DNA from: Bog-532 sp963833835
GTDB lineage: Bacteria > Actinomycetota > Actinomycetes > Streptosporangiales > Streptosporangiaceae
Direction: 5' to 3'
Assembly: GCA_963833835.1 (NCBI GenBank)
Contig: CAWHZI010000002.1
Span: forward strand, 37,827 to 101,826
DNA: 64,000 bases
Shown: piece by piece, positions 1 to 9,561 of the stretch
Position numbering within the stretch: position 1 is the stretch's first letter
How the letters are laid out: each line of letters opens with the position of its first letter
Translations under genes and position numbers: made by a program
Notes under the pieces: model-generated
The model's input: only the letters and a program-made list of their open reading frames with translations
Databases searched by the model: none
What the model was told of the DNA's origin: nothing

Positions 1-2002
1 CCGGGCATCGCCGAGGGCGACATGTTCCTGTGCAACGACCCCTGGGTCGGCGGCGGCCTGCACCAGAACGATGTGATCGTCTACCAGCCGGTGTTCCACG
101 ACGGCCAGCTGTTCGCCTGGACCAGCGCGGTGGCCCACCAGCCCGACCTGGGCGGGGTCGGGCTCGGGTCGTTCTCACCCGCCGCCCAGGACGTGTTCTC
201 CGAGTCGCTGCCCACCCCGCCGGTCAAGGTCGTCCGGGACGGCCAGCTCCAGCGGGACGTGGCCGACCTGTGGGTCCGCCGCTCCCGGGTGCCCATGCTC
301 ATCGCGCTGGACCTGCGGGCCAAGATCGGGGCCAACAACGTCGGCGGCGAGCGGATCCACGCCCTCATCGACCAGTACGGGGCGGACACGGTCAAGGCCG
401 TGATGAAGCGGATGATGGGCGACGCCGAGACCCGGCTGCGGGGCAAGCTGACCAGCCTGCCCGACGGCCGCTGGTCGGCCACCGGCTACCAGGACCAGTC
501 CCACGAGGGTGACCGTGGCCTGCACAAGATCACGGTCACCACGACCAAGGCCGGGGACCACCTGACCTTCGACTTCACCGGGACCGACCCGCAGGCCGGG
601 GTGATCAACTGCACCTACGCGGGCATGCGGGGCGGGGTCATGCTCGCGCTGCTGCCCATCCTGGCCAGCGACATCCCCTGGTCCGCCGGTGGCCTGATGC
701 GCTGCTTCGACCTGGTCACCGAGGAAGGCACGCTCAACAACGCCACGTTCCCGGCCGCGGTCAGCCGGGGCCCGATCGGCCCGGCCTGGCTCACCGGCAG
801 CCTGGTCGCGGAGTGCCTGTCCCAGATGCTCGACCGGTCCCTGGAACTGGGCAAGAACGTCCAGGCCACCTGCTGCGGGACCTGGGACACCGCGGTCATC
901 GCCGGCCTGGACGAGCGCGGCGCGGTACCGACCCCGTTCCTGAACATCATCATGGAGCCGATGGCCGGCGGCTACGGAGCCCGGCCGCACGCCGACGGGA
1001 TCGACACCGGCGGCCTGTTCGCCATCCCGCTGGGCCGGGTCCCCGACGTGGAGATGACCGAGTTCCTCTACCCGGTGCTCACCCTGTGGCGGCGCGAGGA
1101 GCCAGATTCCGGCGGTCCGGGCCGGCACCGGGGCGGCGTCGGCGCGTCGGTGGCGTTCACCCCGCACGGCACCAGCCTGCCCATGGGGCTCATCCTGGCC
1201 TCGGCGGGCAAGGCCGTCGCGCAGAACGCCGGGCTGTCCGGCGGCCACCCCGGCAACACCGGCCTGGACGTCATCGCCCGGCAGAGCCGGATCGCGGACC
1301 TGCTGGCCGCGGGCCAGATGCCGGCCGAGCTGAGCGAGGTCAGCGACACCCTCGAACCGGGCCAGAACTACTCCTCGACCTACCTGGCCCCGGGTGAGGT
1401 GTTCCACATGACCTGGCAGGGCGGCGGCGGTTACGGTGACCCGCTGACCCGCGAACCGGAGGCGGTCGCCCGCGACGTGCGGGAGCGGAAGGTGACCGCC
1501 GGAGCGGCCCGGTCCGTCTACGGCGTGGTGCTGGCCGACGCCCCCGTGGCCAGCCCCGGAGGGCCCGGCAGAGGTCACGGTCGACGCGAGCGCCACCGCG
1601 GCCGAGCGGGACCGGCAGCGATCGGTCCGCCAGGCCCGGTCCCAGCTCGTGGGCGACCGGCGCGGCCGGGCCGACCTGGCCTCGGCCCGGCGGCTGGACG
1701 ACAACCTGGTCCAGGTCACCGGGACGGACGGCGGAGACATGGTGGCCTGCGGGCACTGCGGTGAGATCCTCGGGGACTCCGGCCCGGACGCCACCCTCAC
1801 CGCGGCCCTGTACGAGGGCCCGCCCACCGACGCCGGGCCCCAGATCATCGCCAACGCCGCCGACTACGTGGACGCCGCGGTGGTGTTCCGCCAGTTCTCC
1901 TGCCCCGGCTGCTGGACCGCGCTCTACTCGGCCGTGGTCCCGGCGGGCGACGGCACTATTCCGGTCGCAACCCCGCTGGCCGGCGGTCTGGTCACGGCCT
2001 GA
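1..2002 (+). CDS. Hydantoinase B/oxoprolinase-type subunit, 5' end outside window, one frame break
   Basis: This is a HyuB-family subunit. With an ATP-using HyuA-type partner, the family hydrolyses hydantoin/oxoproline rings or carboxylates ketones. The frame is open from base 1, so the true start lies to the left. Family landmarks are NDPWVGGGLHQND near the left edge and WQGGGGYGDP near 1420-1440. At about 1554-1557 (a CCCC run) the frame must shift by one base. The downstream frame then continues as a normal helical tail to a TGA at 2000-2002. The last ~85 residues carry two Cys pairs (CGHCGE and CPGCW) and resemble the small zinc-binding gamma subunit of acetone/acetophenone carboxylases, so this may be a fusion. 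As sequenced, the protein would instead run into an Arg/Gly/Pro-rich tail ending at 1764. Confidence 0.85.
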
Positions 2003-2081
2003 CTAACGCCCTGTACGTCTCAGCATCCGGGATATTCGCGCGAGGACTGGAGGTGAGCCTGGCCGGGCCGGTAGCCTCGCT

Positions 2082-2118
2082 GTATCAGATTACGGCTGAT
2101 ACGTCTCATAATGTGAGA
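2082..2118 (+). promoter_or_regulatory. Two inverted repeats just upstream of the MFS gene, likely repressor operators
   Basis: GTATCAG (2082-2088) and CTGATAC (2096-2102) form a perfect 7-bp inverted repeat with a 7-nt spacer. TCTCA (2104-2108) and TGAGA (2114-2118) form a second one. The pair ends 4 nt before the ATG at 2123 and leaves no good Shine-Dalgarno sequence. The transcript may therefore be nearly leaderless, with a repressor covering the start region. No regulator gene lies beside it, so the binding protein is unknown. Confidence 0.5.
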
Positions 2119-2122
2119 TCCG

Positions 2123-3532
2123 ATGAGCGAAGATCCGGTCCGCGCCGGCCTGCCGGTCCGCGTCGGGCCACCCGCGCGGCCACGGCTCGGATTCTTCGCC
2201 ATCTGCCTGGCCTACTGCGCGATCATCCTCGACGCCAGCGTCCTCAACGTGGCCGTGCCGGCGCTCCGGGACGGCCTGGGTGCCTCGATGGCCGGGGTCC
2301 AGTGGGTGCTCGACGCCTACACGCTGCCGCTGGCCGCGCTGCTGCTGACCGCCGGCGCGCTGGGGGACCGGATCGGGCTGCGGCGGCTGCTGCTGGCCGG
2401 CATCGGGCTGTTCACCCTGGCCTCGGCCGCCTGCGCCGCCGCCCCGGACGCCGGGGCGCTGATCGCCGCCCGGGCGGTGCAGGGGGTGGGTGCGGCGGCA
2501 CTGCTGCCCGCGACGCTGGCGATGATCCCGTACCTGTTCACCACACCCGACAGCCGGGCCAGGGCCGCCGTGGCCTGGGTCGCCGCCGGAGCGGTCGCGG
2601 TCGCGGCCGGGCCCCTGGTCGGCGGCGCGCTGATCGGGGCGTTCGGCTGGCGCAGCATTTTCCTGATCAACCTGCCGGTCGGCGCGATCAGCATCGGCCT
2701 GGCCGCGGTGAGCATCACCGAGACCCCGCGCCGGGCGGCCCGGATGGACCACGTTGGGCAGGTCACCGCGGTCGCGGCGCTGGGCCTGCTGACCGCGGCG
2801 CTGATTCTGGGCGGTGCGGCCGGCTGGGACGCCCCGGCCACGCTCGGCGCGCTGGCCGGAGCGGTCATCGCCGGGGTGGTCTTCTGGTACTGGGAACGGC
2901 GCGCCCCATACCCGCTGGTGCCTCCGTCGTTCTTCGCCGACCGCATCCGGACCGTGGCCATCGCCTGCGCGGGCCTGATGGGCTTCGCCTTCTACGGCAC
3001 GTTGTTCGTGACCTCGCTGTACTTCCAGCAGCTGCGGGGTGCGTCACCGGCCGCAGCCGGCCTGGCCCTGCTGCCGCTGACCGCGGGCAGCGCGATCGGG
3101 CCGCTGCTGCTGTACCGGCCGCTGGCCCGGCGGTTCGGTCACCCGCCGCTGCTGCTGGCCGGGTTCGTCTGCTGCCTGGCGGGCACCGCCACGCTGGGCT
3201 GGCTCGGGCCGCAGACCCCCTACCCAGTCGCCGCGATCGGCCTGCTGCTGACCGGCGCGGCCAGCACGATCGCGTTCTCCGCGCTGACCTCGCTGCTGCT
3301 GGCCAGCGTCCCGGCCGGGCAGTCCGGACTCGGCTCCGGCCTGCAGAACACCACCCGCCAGTCCGGGGCCCTGATCGCGGTGTCGGTGCTGGGCTCGGTG
3401 CTCAGCACCGGACTTAGCGGCGGCCGGCTGACCACCGCGTTCGTCATCATCGGCCTGGCCGCGCTGGCCGGCACGACGGCCGGCCTGATCGCCGTTCGCC
3501 AGGTGACCCGCCCCGAGCCCGCTGCCGCCTAG
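2123..3532 (+). CDS. MFS multidrug efflux transporter, DHA2 (14-TM) family
   Basis: This 469-residue integral membrane protein is probably a proton-coupled drug or metabolite exporter. It shows the DHA2 signature LDASVLNVAVPAL in TM1 (Asp37), the motif A loop GDRIGLRR between TM2 and TM3 (residues 81-88), and a motif C-like glycine-rich segment AAGPLVGGALIG in TM5. The length and number of hydrophobic segments fit the 14-TM QacA/EmrB class. The N-terminal ~20 residues are Pro/Arg-rich and cytoplasmic. The gene stands alone between the HyuB gene and a convergent repair gene. Inverted repeats directly before the ATG suggest control by a repressor. The substrate cannot be read from sequence. Confidence 0.9.
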   Translation: MSEDPVRAGLPVRVGPPARPRLGFFAICLAYCAIILDASVLNVAVPALRDGLGASMAGVQWVLDAYTLPLAALLLTAGALGDRIGLRRLLLAGIGLFTLASAACAAAPDAGALIAARAVQGVGAAALLPATLAMIPYLFTTPDSRARAAVAWVAAGAVAVAAGPLVGGALIGAFGWRSIFLINLPVGAISIGLAAVSITETPRRAARMDHVGQVTAVAALGLLTAALILGGAAGWDAPATLGALAGAVIAGVVFWYWERRAPYPLVPPSFFADRIRTVAIACAGLMGFAFYGTLFVTSLYFQQLRGASPAAAGLALLPLTAGSAIGPLLLYRPLARRFGHPPLLLAGFVCCLAGTATLGWLGPQTPYPVAAIGLLLTGAASTIAFSALTSLLLASVPAGQSGLGSGLQNTTRQSGALIAVSVLGSVLSTGLSGGRLTTAFVIIGLAALAGTTAGLIAVRQVTRPEPAAA

Positions 3533-3542
3533 AGTTTGGCCT

Positions 3543-3564
3543 CCAGGCTGTCCTCGGAGCCTGG
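3543..3564. terminator. Hairpin between convergent genes
   Basis: CCAGGCT (3543-3549) and AGCCTGG (3558-3564) are a perfect 7-bp stem with an 8-nt loop. It lies 11 nt after the MFS stop codon and between two convergent genes. No T-run follows, as is common for actinobacterial terminators. Confidence 0.45.
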
Positions 3565-3606
3565 TCTACGCCGGCTTGCTGGGCTGAGGGCCTGCGGGGC
3601 TGATGG

Positions 3607-4125
3607 CTACCACAGGCTGGCCGGGATGGCCCCCTCCAGCTCGAGCAGGTGCTGCTTGCGCTTCAGGCCGCCGGCGTACCCGGTGAGCTTGCCGGTGGAC
3701 CCGATCACGCGGTGGCAGGGGATGAGGATCGACAGCGGGTTGGCGCCCACGAAACCACCGGCCTCCTGGGCGGTGACGCCGCCACCGAGCTGGCGGGCCA
3801 GCTCGCCGTAGGTGGTGGTCCGGCCGTACGGGATCGCGGCCAGCAGCTTCCAGGTCTGCTGGGCCGGGAAGCTCCCGTGCGGGGTCAGCGGCAGCTCGAA
3901 CTCGCGGCGCTCGCCCGCGAGGTACTCGGCCAGCTGGCTGACCACGGCGTCGAAGCCACGGTCATCGGCCGCGTCCACTTCCGGCCCGAACGTGACCGGG
4001 TCGGGCCGGGTCCAGTGGCGCGGGAAGTACACCCCGGTGATCCCGTCGTCGTCGCGGACGATGGTCAGCGGCCCGATCGGCGAGCCGATGACCGCGTGCC
4101 GGGTGGTCGGGGAAACGGTGGACAT
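3607..4125 (-). CDS. ogt: Methylated-DNA--protein-cysteine S-methyltransferase
   Basis: This 172-residue suicide DNA-repair protein transfers the alkyl group from O6-alkylguanine to its own cysteine. The active-site motif PCHRVIG is present, with the acceptor Cys at residue 137 (ATG at 4125 counted as 1). The RTTTYGELA and GANPLSILIPCHRV blocks of the Ogt/Ada C-terminal domain are also present. An upstream in-frame ATG at 4206 would add 27 poorly conserved residues. The 4125 ATG is preferred because GAGG stands about 9 nt upstream and the protein then begins at the usual domain edge. The gene is convergent with the MFS gene. An AidB-like gene lies 10 kb away but there is no direct link. Confidence 0.93.
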   Translation of the reverse strand: MSTVSPTTRHAVIGSPIGPLTIVRDDDGITGVYFPRHWTRPDPVTFGPEVDAADDRGFDAVVSQLAEYLAGERREFELPLTPHGSFPAQQTWKLLAAIPYGRTTTYGELARQLGGGVTAQEAGGFVGANPLSILIPCHRVIGSTGKLTGYAGGLKRKQHLLELEGAIPASLW

Positions 4126-4227
4126 CTCTGGCACCTCGATCTGGTCGTCCGCTGATTCACGTTCACCTGGTAAACGCCGGAGCGGGCGGGTTCGTGAGGT
4201 GGCCATCCTGACCGATTGAGGCCGCCG

Positions 4228-4947
4228 TTAGCTGAAGCTGACCTGCTCGACGTCGATGGCGATGGAGGTGGACTCGAGGATGGGGGAGCCGTCCGGCCGG
4301 CGGACGTAGACCCGGCGCCGGGTCGGGACCAAAATCCCGTCGAATCGGCGGTACTGCGACGGATAGTGCACCGCAGGGCCACCGCCGAGGATGTCAACCG
4401 CATAGTCCAGCCGCCGCAGCAGCCCGTCGTCGTCGAAGTAGTAGGTCTGCTGCCGGGTGTGGGCCACGATCGAGTCGGGGTAGGTGACCAGCAGCCGGTG
4501 CCACACCTGCCCGTTCTCCTCCCACGGCCCGGTCTCTTCAGTACCGAAACCCGGCCGGGCCAGGATGAACGGCGCGACGAAGTAGTTCCAGTTGGCCTCG
4601 CTGGCGAAGTACGCCGCCTGGAGGTCGTCCCACGGCGACTCCCGGGTCTGCCCGGCGAACGGCGCCGCCGGGTCCCGCCGTTCGTCCACCAGCGCGCCGT
4701 CCGTGGTCTCGATCGCCTGCCGCTCCGGCGTCCAGGTCGCCGACCGGCCCGGCCCCGGGAACGGCGTGATCGTCAGCTGCTGCGCCCGGGTGTCACCCTC
4801 AAGCGTCACGTTGGTCAGCAACCCCGGCTTACCCTTCAGCGCCCAGATCGCCCCGGTGATCGAGGTCTGCACCCGGAACCGGGAGACCTGTTCCCACCGC
4901 TGCGCCCCGCCGTGCGCCCGGATCGCCCTTTCCAGCAAGTCACTCAT
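4228..4947 (-). CDS. Hypothetical protein, possible outer-surface lipid-carrier-like fold
   Basis: This 239-residue protein has no signal peptide or membrane segment. I do not recognise a named family with certainty. The start MSDLLERAIRAHGGAQRWEQV, followed by alternating beta-strand segments (FRVQTSITGAIW, QAIETTDGALVDER, HRLLVTYPDSIVAHT, YYFDDDGLLRRLDY), resembles bacterial proteins predicted to have a LolA/LppX-like half-barrel. Those bind lipids or other hydrophobic molecules. The helix RAHGGAQRW is typical of that group. The gene is monocistronic and reads away from the fragment at 5104. Confidence 0.6.
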   Translation of the reverse strand: MSDLLERAIRAHGGAQRWEQVSRFRVQTSITGAIWALKGKPGLLTNVTLEGDTRAQQLTITPFPGPGRSATWTPERQAIETTDGALVDERRDPAAPFAGQTRESPWDDLQAAYFASEANWNYFVAPFILARPGFGTEETGPWEENGQVWHRLLVTYPDSIVAHTRQQTYYFDDDGLLRRLDYAVDILGGGPAVHYPSQYRRFDGILVPTRRRVYVRRPDGSPILESTSIAIDVEQVSFS

Positions 4948-5103
4948 GGCTCAACTGTCCCGCATCCCACCCGTGGCCGCCCCGGTGAACTCCCCGGACC
5001 GGTCACTGGTCCCTCCCTCCCCGCGGGCCGTCCCGTGGTGGCATTGTTCCGTGCTGGTGGTCCGTCAATTCCCCTCACCAGGTAGACGACTGGAGGCCCG
5101 GAC

Positions 5104-5242
5104 ATGGAGCCCGTCACCGTGGAGGACGCCCAGCCGGACGACGTACCGCGGCTGCTGGAGATCCGGCACGCCACCTTCGCCCGCCACGCGCCGCCAGGCG
5201 TGGGACGGCAGCGCCTACCTGGAAATGATCAGAAGCCTCTAG
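5104..5242 (+). pseudogene. Short broken reading frame, possibly a GNAT-like N-terminal fragment
   Basis: An ATG with a weak GGAGGCCCGGAC upstream opens a frame reading MEPVTVEDAQPDDVPRLLEI and RHATFARHAP. This pattern looks like the beta1-alpha1 start of an acetyltransferase. After about 5190 the sensible reading moves by one frame (AWDGSAYLEMIRSL) and stops at 5240-5242, inside the end of the convergent nitronate monooxygenase gene. Either this is a remnant of a longer gene cut off by its neighbour, or it is a ~45-residue small protein with a base error. Little more can be said. Confidence 0.3.
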
Positions 5243-6305
5243 GTCGCCGCGGGCCGCGGGCCAGGTCGGCCAGGATGGTGGCGACCGGGCCGGTGGTGGC
5301 GTTGCGGTAGCCGGTGCCGGCCCACAGGTTGACCAGCTCCGGGTCACCGGCGGCGGTGGCCGCCTTGCGCAGGGGACTGGTCAGGTAGTGCAGGGCCGGA
5401 TAGCCGGCCGGTGCGATCGGGCCGTACTTCTCGATGAACGTGTTGGGCAGGCCGCGCGCCGGGCGGCCGGTGAAGGCCCGGGTGACCACCGGGTCGCCGC
5501 GGCCGGGGTCGGCCAGCGCGGCCCGGTGCACGGCCGACGCGCCGCTCTCGTCGCTGCGGAGCAGCGCGGTCCCGACCATGACCGCGACGGCCCCGTGCCG
5601 CAGGACCGCCGCCACCTCGTCCGGGGTGGACAGGCCGCCCGCGGCCACGACGGGCACGCTGGTCGCGCTGCGGACGGCGGCCAGCAGTTCCGGCAGCGGG
5701 ATCGGGTCCGGGATCCGGTCCGGGGTCCAGGTGCCCGAGTGCCCCCCGGCCGCCGGCGCCTGCACGGCCAGCAGGTCGGCGCCCGCCTCGGCCGCCCGCC
5801 GCGCCTCCTCGGCCGAGGTGACGGTCTGCACGGTCAGCGTCCCGGCCTTGCGGAACGCCTGGAACACCGACGGCGCGGGCAGGCCGAACGTGAAGCTGAC
5901 CACCGGCACCGGGTCGGCCAGCAGCAGGTCCACCTTGTCCGGCCAGCCGTCGTCGTCCGCGGCCAGCGCCCGAAGGTCCATCGCGGCGCCGTCCAGGCGC
6001 AGCTCGTAGCGGTCGGCCTCGGCCTGCAGGGCGTCCGCGTAGCGGGCGAACGCGGCCGGGTCGGCCGGCACCCGGTTGGGCACGAACAAGTTGACGCCGA
6101 AGATCCCGGTCTGCCCGCGGACCTCGGCGATCTGGCCGGCCAGCTGGCTCGGCGTCTTGTACCCGGCGGCCAGGAAGCCCAGGCTGCCGGCCCGCGCCGC
6201 CGCGATCACCAGGGCTGGAGTGGAGGGGCCGCCGGCCATGGGGGCGGCCAGCACGGGCTGGTCCACCGGCAGCGACGACAGCGGCGACGACAGCGGCGAG
6301 TTCAT
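5229..6305 (-). CDS. Nitronate monooxygenase (2-nitropropane dioxygenase family)
   Basis: This 358-residue FMN-dependent TIM-barrel enzyme would oxidise alkyl nitronates such as propionate-3-nitronate to the aldehyde or keto acid plus nitrite. The catalytic His is the one in APAAGGHSG (His189). Phosphate-binding loops VPVVAAGGLST and GAVAVMVGTALL are present, and the N-terminal APMAGGPSTPALVIAA block is typical. The start is supported by GAGGAGG 5 nt upstream of the ATG. The N-terminus carries a tiny repeat (SPLSSPLSS) from a 12-nt duplication. It lies 10 nt after the DNA methyltransferase stop on the same strand, so both may be co-transcribed. Confidence 0.92.
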   Translation of the reverse strand: MNSPLSSPLSSLPVDQPVLAAPMAGGPSTPALVIAAARAGSLGFLAAGYKTPSQLAGQIAEVRGQTGIFGVNLFVPNRVPADPAAFARYADALQAEADRYELRLDGAAMDLRALAADDDGWPDKVDLLLADPVPVVSFTFGLPAPSVFQAFRKAGTLTVQTVTSAEEARRAAEAGADLLAVQAPAAGGHSGTWTPDRIPDPIPLPELLAAVRSATSVPVVAAGGLSTPDEVAAVLRHGAVAVMVGTALLRSDESGASAVHRAALADPGRGDPVVTRAFTGRPARGLPNTFIEKYGPIAPAGYPALHYLTSPLRKAATAAGDPELVNLWAGTGYRNATTGPVATILADLARGPRRPRGF

Positions 6306-6315
6306 GAGTTCCTCC

Positions 6316-7378
6316 TCAGGTGGTGACCGCGGCCGCCTCGGCCTCGATGTCGCGGTCCCGGACGGCCAGCGCCAGCCGTTCGCCGGCCAGGCGGGCGAAC
6401 CCCTGGTCGATCTCGGCCACGCAGGCCCGGCGGCCGAGGGCCACCGCCGCGACCGACGCCGATGCCAGCCCGCCGAACGGCTCCCACACCACGTCGTCCG
6501 GGCCGGTCACCGCGTAGATCAGCCGCTCCATGAACTCCAGCGGCTTCTGGTTCAGGTGGGCCGCGCTGACCGTGGTCGGCTTGTACACCCGCGGTGCCGC
6601 CCGTCGCAGCGTGCCCTTGAGCCGTTCGCTGTCGTACAGCGGCGGCCGGGCTCCACACGTTGGTCAGGCCGTGCGTGTGGCGCCAGCGGTACCGCAGCCC
6701 GTCCCAGGCCTTGGCCGTCACCGCGGTCACGCCGTCCAGCGAGAAGTAGGGCCAGCCGGACGCGGTGCCATGATCGTTGGCGTAGGCGGCCAGCCGCTCC
6801 ACCATGGCCCCCGACGGCCAGTACCACAGCCAATCATGCGTCAGGTATTTCCTGGTCGCGGCGTTCTTCACCCCGCAGGCGTCGTTGGCCCGGGACAGCG
6901 GCAGCCCGGACCGCAGCCACTCCTGCCGGAGCCACTGCTGGGGCGGCTGCGGGCCGTCGGGGCCGGTTAGCTCCAGCTGGCGCTGGTAGAGCGCGCACAC
7001 CTCGCTGACCACCGGGAACCGGCGGATGGTCTGCCCGTTGACGTTGCCCGCGATGTGGGCCACGCCCTTGTCCCAGGTCACCGCCTGCACGTAGTCCCAG
7101 CCCTGCGCGACCAGCAGCGGGTGCACGGTGGCCCAGCCGAGCTCGGTGTTCCAGAACCACAGCGTGGTCGCGGGCTGGGCCGCCTGCCGCCAGCGCTCCA
7201 CGTGCGGCCGGTACCAGTCCACCAGGCCGTCCGGCCCGTTGGTGTCGCCGTAGAAACCGCGCACCCCGTAGGCGCCGTCGCTGACGATGGTGGCCGGGGC
7301 CGGCCAGCCCGCGTACGCGTCCAGCACGTCGCCGCAATGCAGGACGTAGGGTGCGTCCCCCGCTGGCCTGTCACCCAT
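6316..7378 (-). CDS. Orphan site-specific DNA methyltransferase, one frame break
   Basis: This is an N-6 adenine/N-4 cytosine-type DNA methyltransferase reconstructed from two frames. The N-terminal part carries GDVLDAYAGW, the motif IV region IVSDGAYGVRGFYGD, LWFWNTELGW and WDKGVAHIAGN. The C-terminal part carries HLNQKPLEFMERLI and the motif I/SAM-binding region WEPFGGLASASVAA. Motif order IV before I is the beta class arrangement. The break is at a GGG run, 6647-6649. Dropping one base there joins NVWS to RPPLYDSERLKG, which is the expected family continuation. No restriction endonuclease gene is adjacent, so it is probably an orphan methylase. Motif IV has DGAY rather than the usual DPPY. 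Confidence 0.82.
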
Positions 7379-7529
7379 GACGACGACCGTACCGCCGTCG
7401 CTCCGGCACGGTGTCGCCGTCGCTCCCGTAGTGGCGTTTCAGGCCCCGGCGGGACGTTCGGCGCCTACGTGCGGCCGCGCCGCCGGTCCGGTCAGTTCAG
7501 GGCGGCCCCATCAGTCCAGGCTGGCCCCA

Positions 7530-8795
7530 TCACCGCAGGCCCAGGCCCCGCCGTCCGGTCTCGTTCAGGTCGGCGGCGGTGAAGCGGCCCGCCCAGTCGC
7601 GCTCGTAGTGCTCGGCCGGGAAGTCGTCCGGGCTGGAACCGGCATCGAACGCCGCCCGCACCCGGGCCGCGTACCGCTCGTTACGCGGGCACCACGGCGC
7701 GGCCGGGATGTACATCACGTTGCCCCAGCCCTGCTGGTCCTCGACCGGCGCGACGCTGTGGATCAGGTCGCAGTGCCACCACACCGTGTCACCGGCCCGG
7801 ACGTCGGGGATGCCGGTGAGCGCCCGCCGCAACAGCGGGTGCCACTGCTCGGTCACCGGGAACGTCCGGTTGAGGGTGACGCCGCACATGTCGTCGTCGG
7901 GCACGTCCGGCAGCAGCGGCCGCAACATCAGGTAAGCCATGGCCCCGGGGATGGGGACCGTGTGCAGCACGCCCTGGTCGTGGGCCATGTCCGACAGCGC
8001 GGTCCAGCCCTGGAACGTCCGGAACACCGAGCACATGGTGGTGCCTGGATATTGCGGCCCGGCCGTCCGGTACGCGGCGTCCCATGGGTCGTACTGCTCC
8101 ACCGTGCCGTCGAACAGGTGCCGGAAGGCCTGCTGGTAGGCGCGGGTCATCCACAGGTCGAGCGTGCCCGGGTCGAGGTGGCTGCCCAGCCCGGCCGAGT
8201 TGGTCCCGGGTGGCCGCCGCCGGATGCGGTCCGGGTACAGCGAGTCGCGGCCCGGGTCGAACCACTGCACGCCGTCCGACTCGTGTCGCCACAGCCCGTT
8301 GAGGAACGCTTGGACCCGGGCCATCTCGTCGCTCTGCCGGGCTTCCATCTGCGGCCGGGACCAGTAGATGGGGTAGATCTCCGGCTTGGATCCCACGCTG
8401 GCGAAGAAGTCGTCGGCCGGGCCCCGGTACTGCTCGGCGAACCCGTTGCGGTCGACGTAGTCCACCAGCTCGGTGTCCCAGCCCCGGGCCAGGTCGTGCT
8501 CGAACTGCCCGCGGATCACGGCACAGCCGCGCCGGCGCAGCAGGTCCCGGGCCTCGGCGGCGACCGTGCCCGCAGCGATGTCGGCGTAGTCGATGACCGG
8601 CCAGACCGGCTCGCCCCGGTCGCGGGCGGCCTCGATCTCCTCCACCTCGGCCACGAGATCCCGTTCGAGGACGGCGACGACCTCCTCCACGGTGCGGCCG
8701 GAGGCGGCGATCCGGTCCCGCAGTGCCGCTTTGATCTCCTTGGTCGCGGTGGGCAGGTCGGAAGGTGTCTGCTCCCAGTGGGGCAACTCGTCCAC
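7530..8795 (-). CDS. DUF1479 family Fe(II)/2-oxoglutarate-type oxygenase (YbiU-like)
   Basis: This 421-residue protein belongs to the DUF1479/YbiU group, which has the double-stranded beta-helix fold of non-haem iron dioxygenases. The likely iron ligands are His206 and Asp208 in LGSHLDPGTLDLW and a distal His (341 or 346) in WWHCDLIHSVAPV. The physiological substrate of the family is not known to me. The start is a GTG with AAGGAG about 9 nt upstream. The gene is divergent from the ROK regulator, and the shared ~90-bp region carries repeated TTCTAG elements. The regulator therefore probably controls this gene, perhaps in response to a sugar-like ligand. Confidence 0.85.
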   Translation of the reverse strand: MDELPHWEQTPSDLPTATKEIKAALRDRIAASGRTVEEVVAVLERDLVAEVEEIEAARDRGEPVWPVIDYADIAAGTVAAEARDLLRRRGCAVIRGQFEHDLARGWDTELVDYVDRNGFAEQYRGPADDFFASVGSKPEIYPIYWSRPQMEARQSDEMARVQAFLNGLWRHESDGVQWFDPGRDSLYPDRIRRRPPGTNSAGLGSHLDPGTLDLWMTRAYQQAFRHLFDGTVEQYDPWDAAYRTAGPQYPGTTMCSVFRTFQGWTALSDMAHDQGVLHTVPIPGAMAYLMLRPLLPDVPDDDMCGVTLNRTFPVTEQWHPLLRRALTGIPDVRAGDTVWWHCDLIHSVAPVEDQQGWGNVMYIPAAPWCPRNERYAARVRAAFDAGSSPDDFPAEHYERDWAGRFTAADLNETGRRGLGLR

Positions 8796-8808
8796 GACGG
8801 CTCACTCC

Positions 8809-8879
8809 TTCTAGTAAGGACCATTTATTTTAATAACGTTAAGCCGCACTACGTTTCTAGTCAAGACTCCTGTCTAGAA
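8809..8879. promoter_or_regulatory. Divergent promoter/operator region of ROK regulator and DUF1479 gene
   Basis: TTCTAG occurs at 8809-8814 and 8855-8860, each followed by GTAAG or GTCAAG. An inverse CTAGAA stands at 8874-8879, giving TTCTAG-N13-CTAGAA immediately before the ROK start. The middle of the region is AT-rich (TTTATTTTAATAA, 8823-8835), unlike its surroundings, which suits two back-to-back promoters. ROK repressors usually bind such dyads in their own promoter regions. That the ROK protein binds here is an inference. Confidence 0.5.
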
Positions 8880-9561
8880 TCGGAGCGTGGAACCGGCCAA
8901 GCCCTCCCAGGAGTTGCTGCGCGCGCTCACCGACGAGCACGTGCTGCGCGCGCTGATGCGGCAGCCCCGGCTGACCCGGGCCGAACTGGCCGCGGCGACT
9001 GGCGTCTCCAAGCCCACGGCGGGCGAGAGCGTGCGCCGTCTGGTCGCGGCCGGCCTGGTGGCCGACACTGGCCAGCGCACCGCCGGCGGCCGTGGCCGCG
9101 GCCGGGTCGGCGCCTACTACGCCTTGGCTGACGCGTGTGGGCCTGGCCCTGGCCGTCAGCATCGCCCCCGAAGGCATCGTCGCCGAGTGCATCGACCCCC
9201 ACGGCGCGGTGGTGTCCCGCGCCGAGCAGAGCCGTCACCCGCCCCGCCCGGCCAGAAGCGGTCGCAGCCGGACTCCGCGCCGCCGCCACCCAGGCCATCG
9301 CCCAAGCCCGGGCTTCCGACCGAACCCAGGTCGCCGACGGGGTTGCCGCCGCTGGCGGGGCTGCGGCTGCCGACCAGGCCCTGCCTGCCGGGGCCACCCC
9401 GACCGCCAGGACCGTTGGGGCCGCCGGGGCCGAGTCCACCAACGCTACGGCCACCGAGGCTGCCGGGGTCGCTGATACCTCTGGGGTCACTGTGACCATC
9501 GAGATCCCCGAGATCCCCAGGACCGACGGGACCGACGGGACCGCGGGACCAGCGCGGGGCC

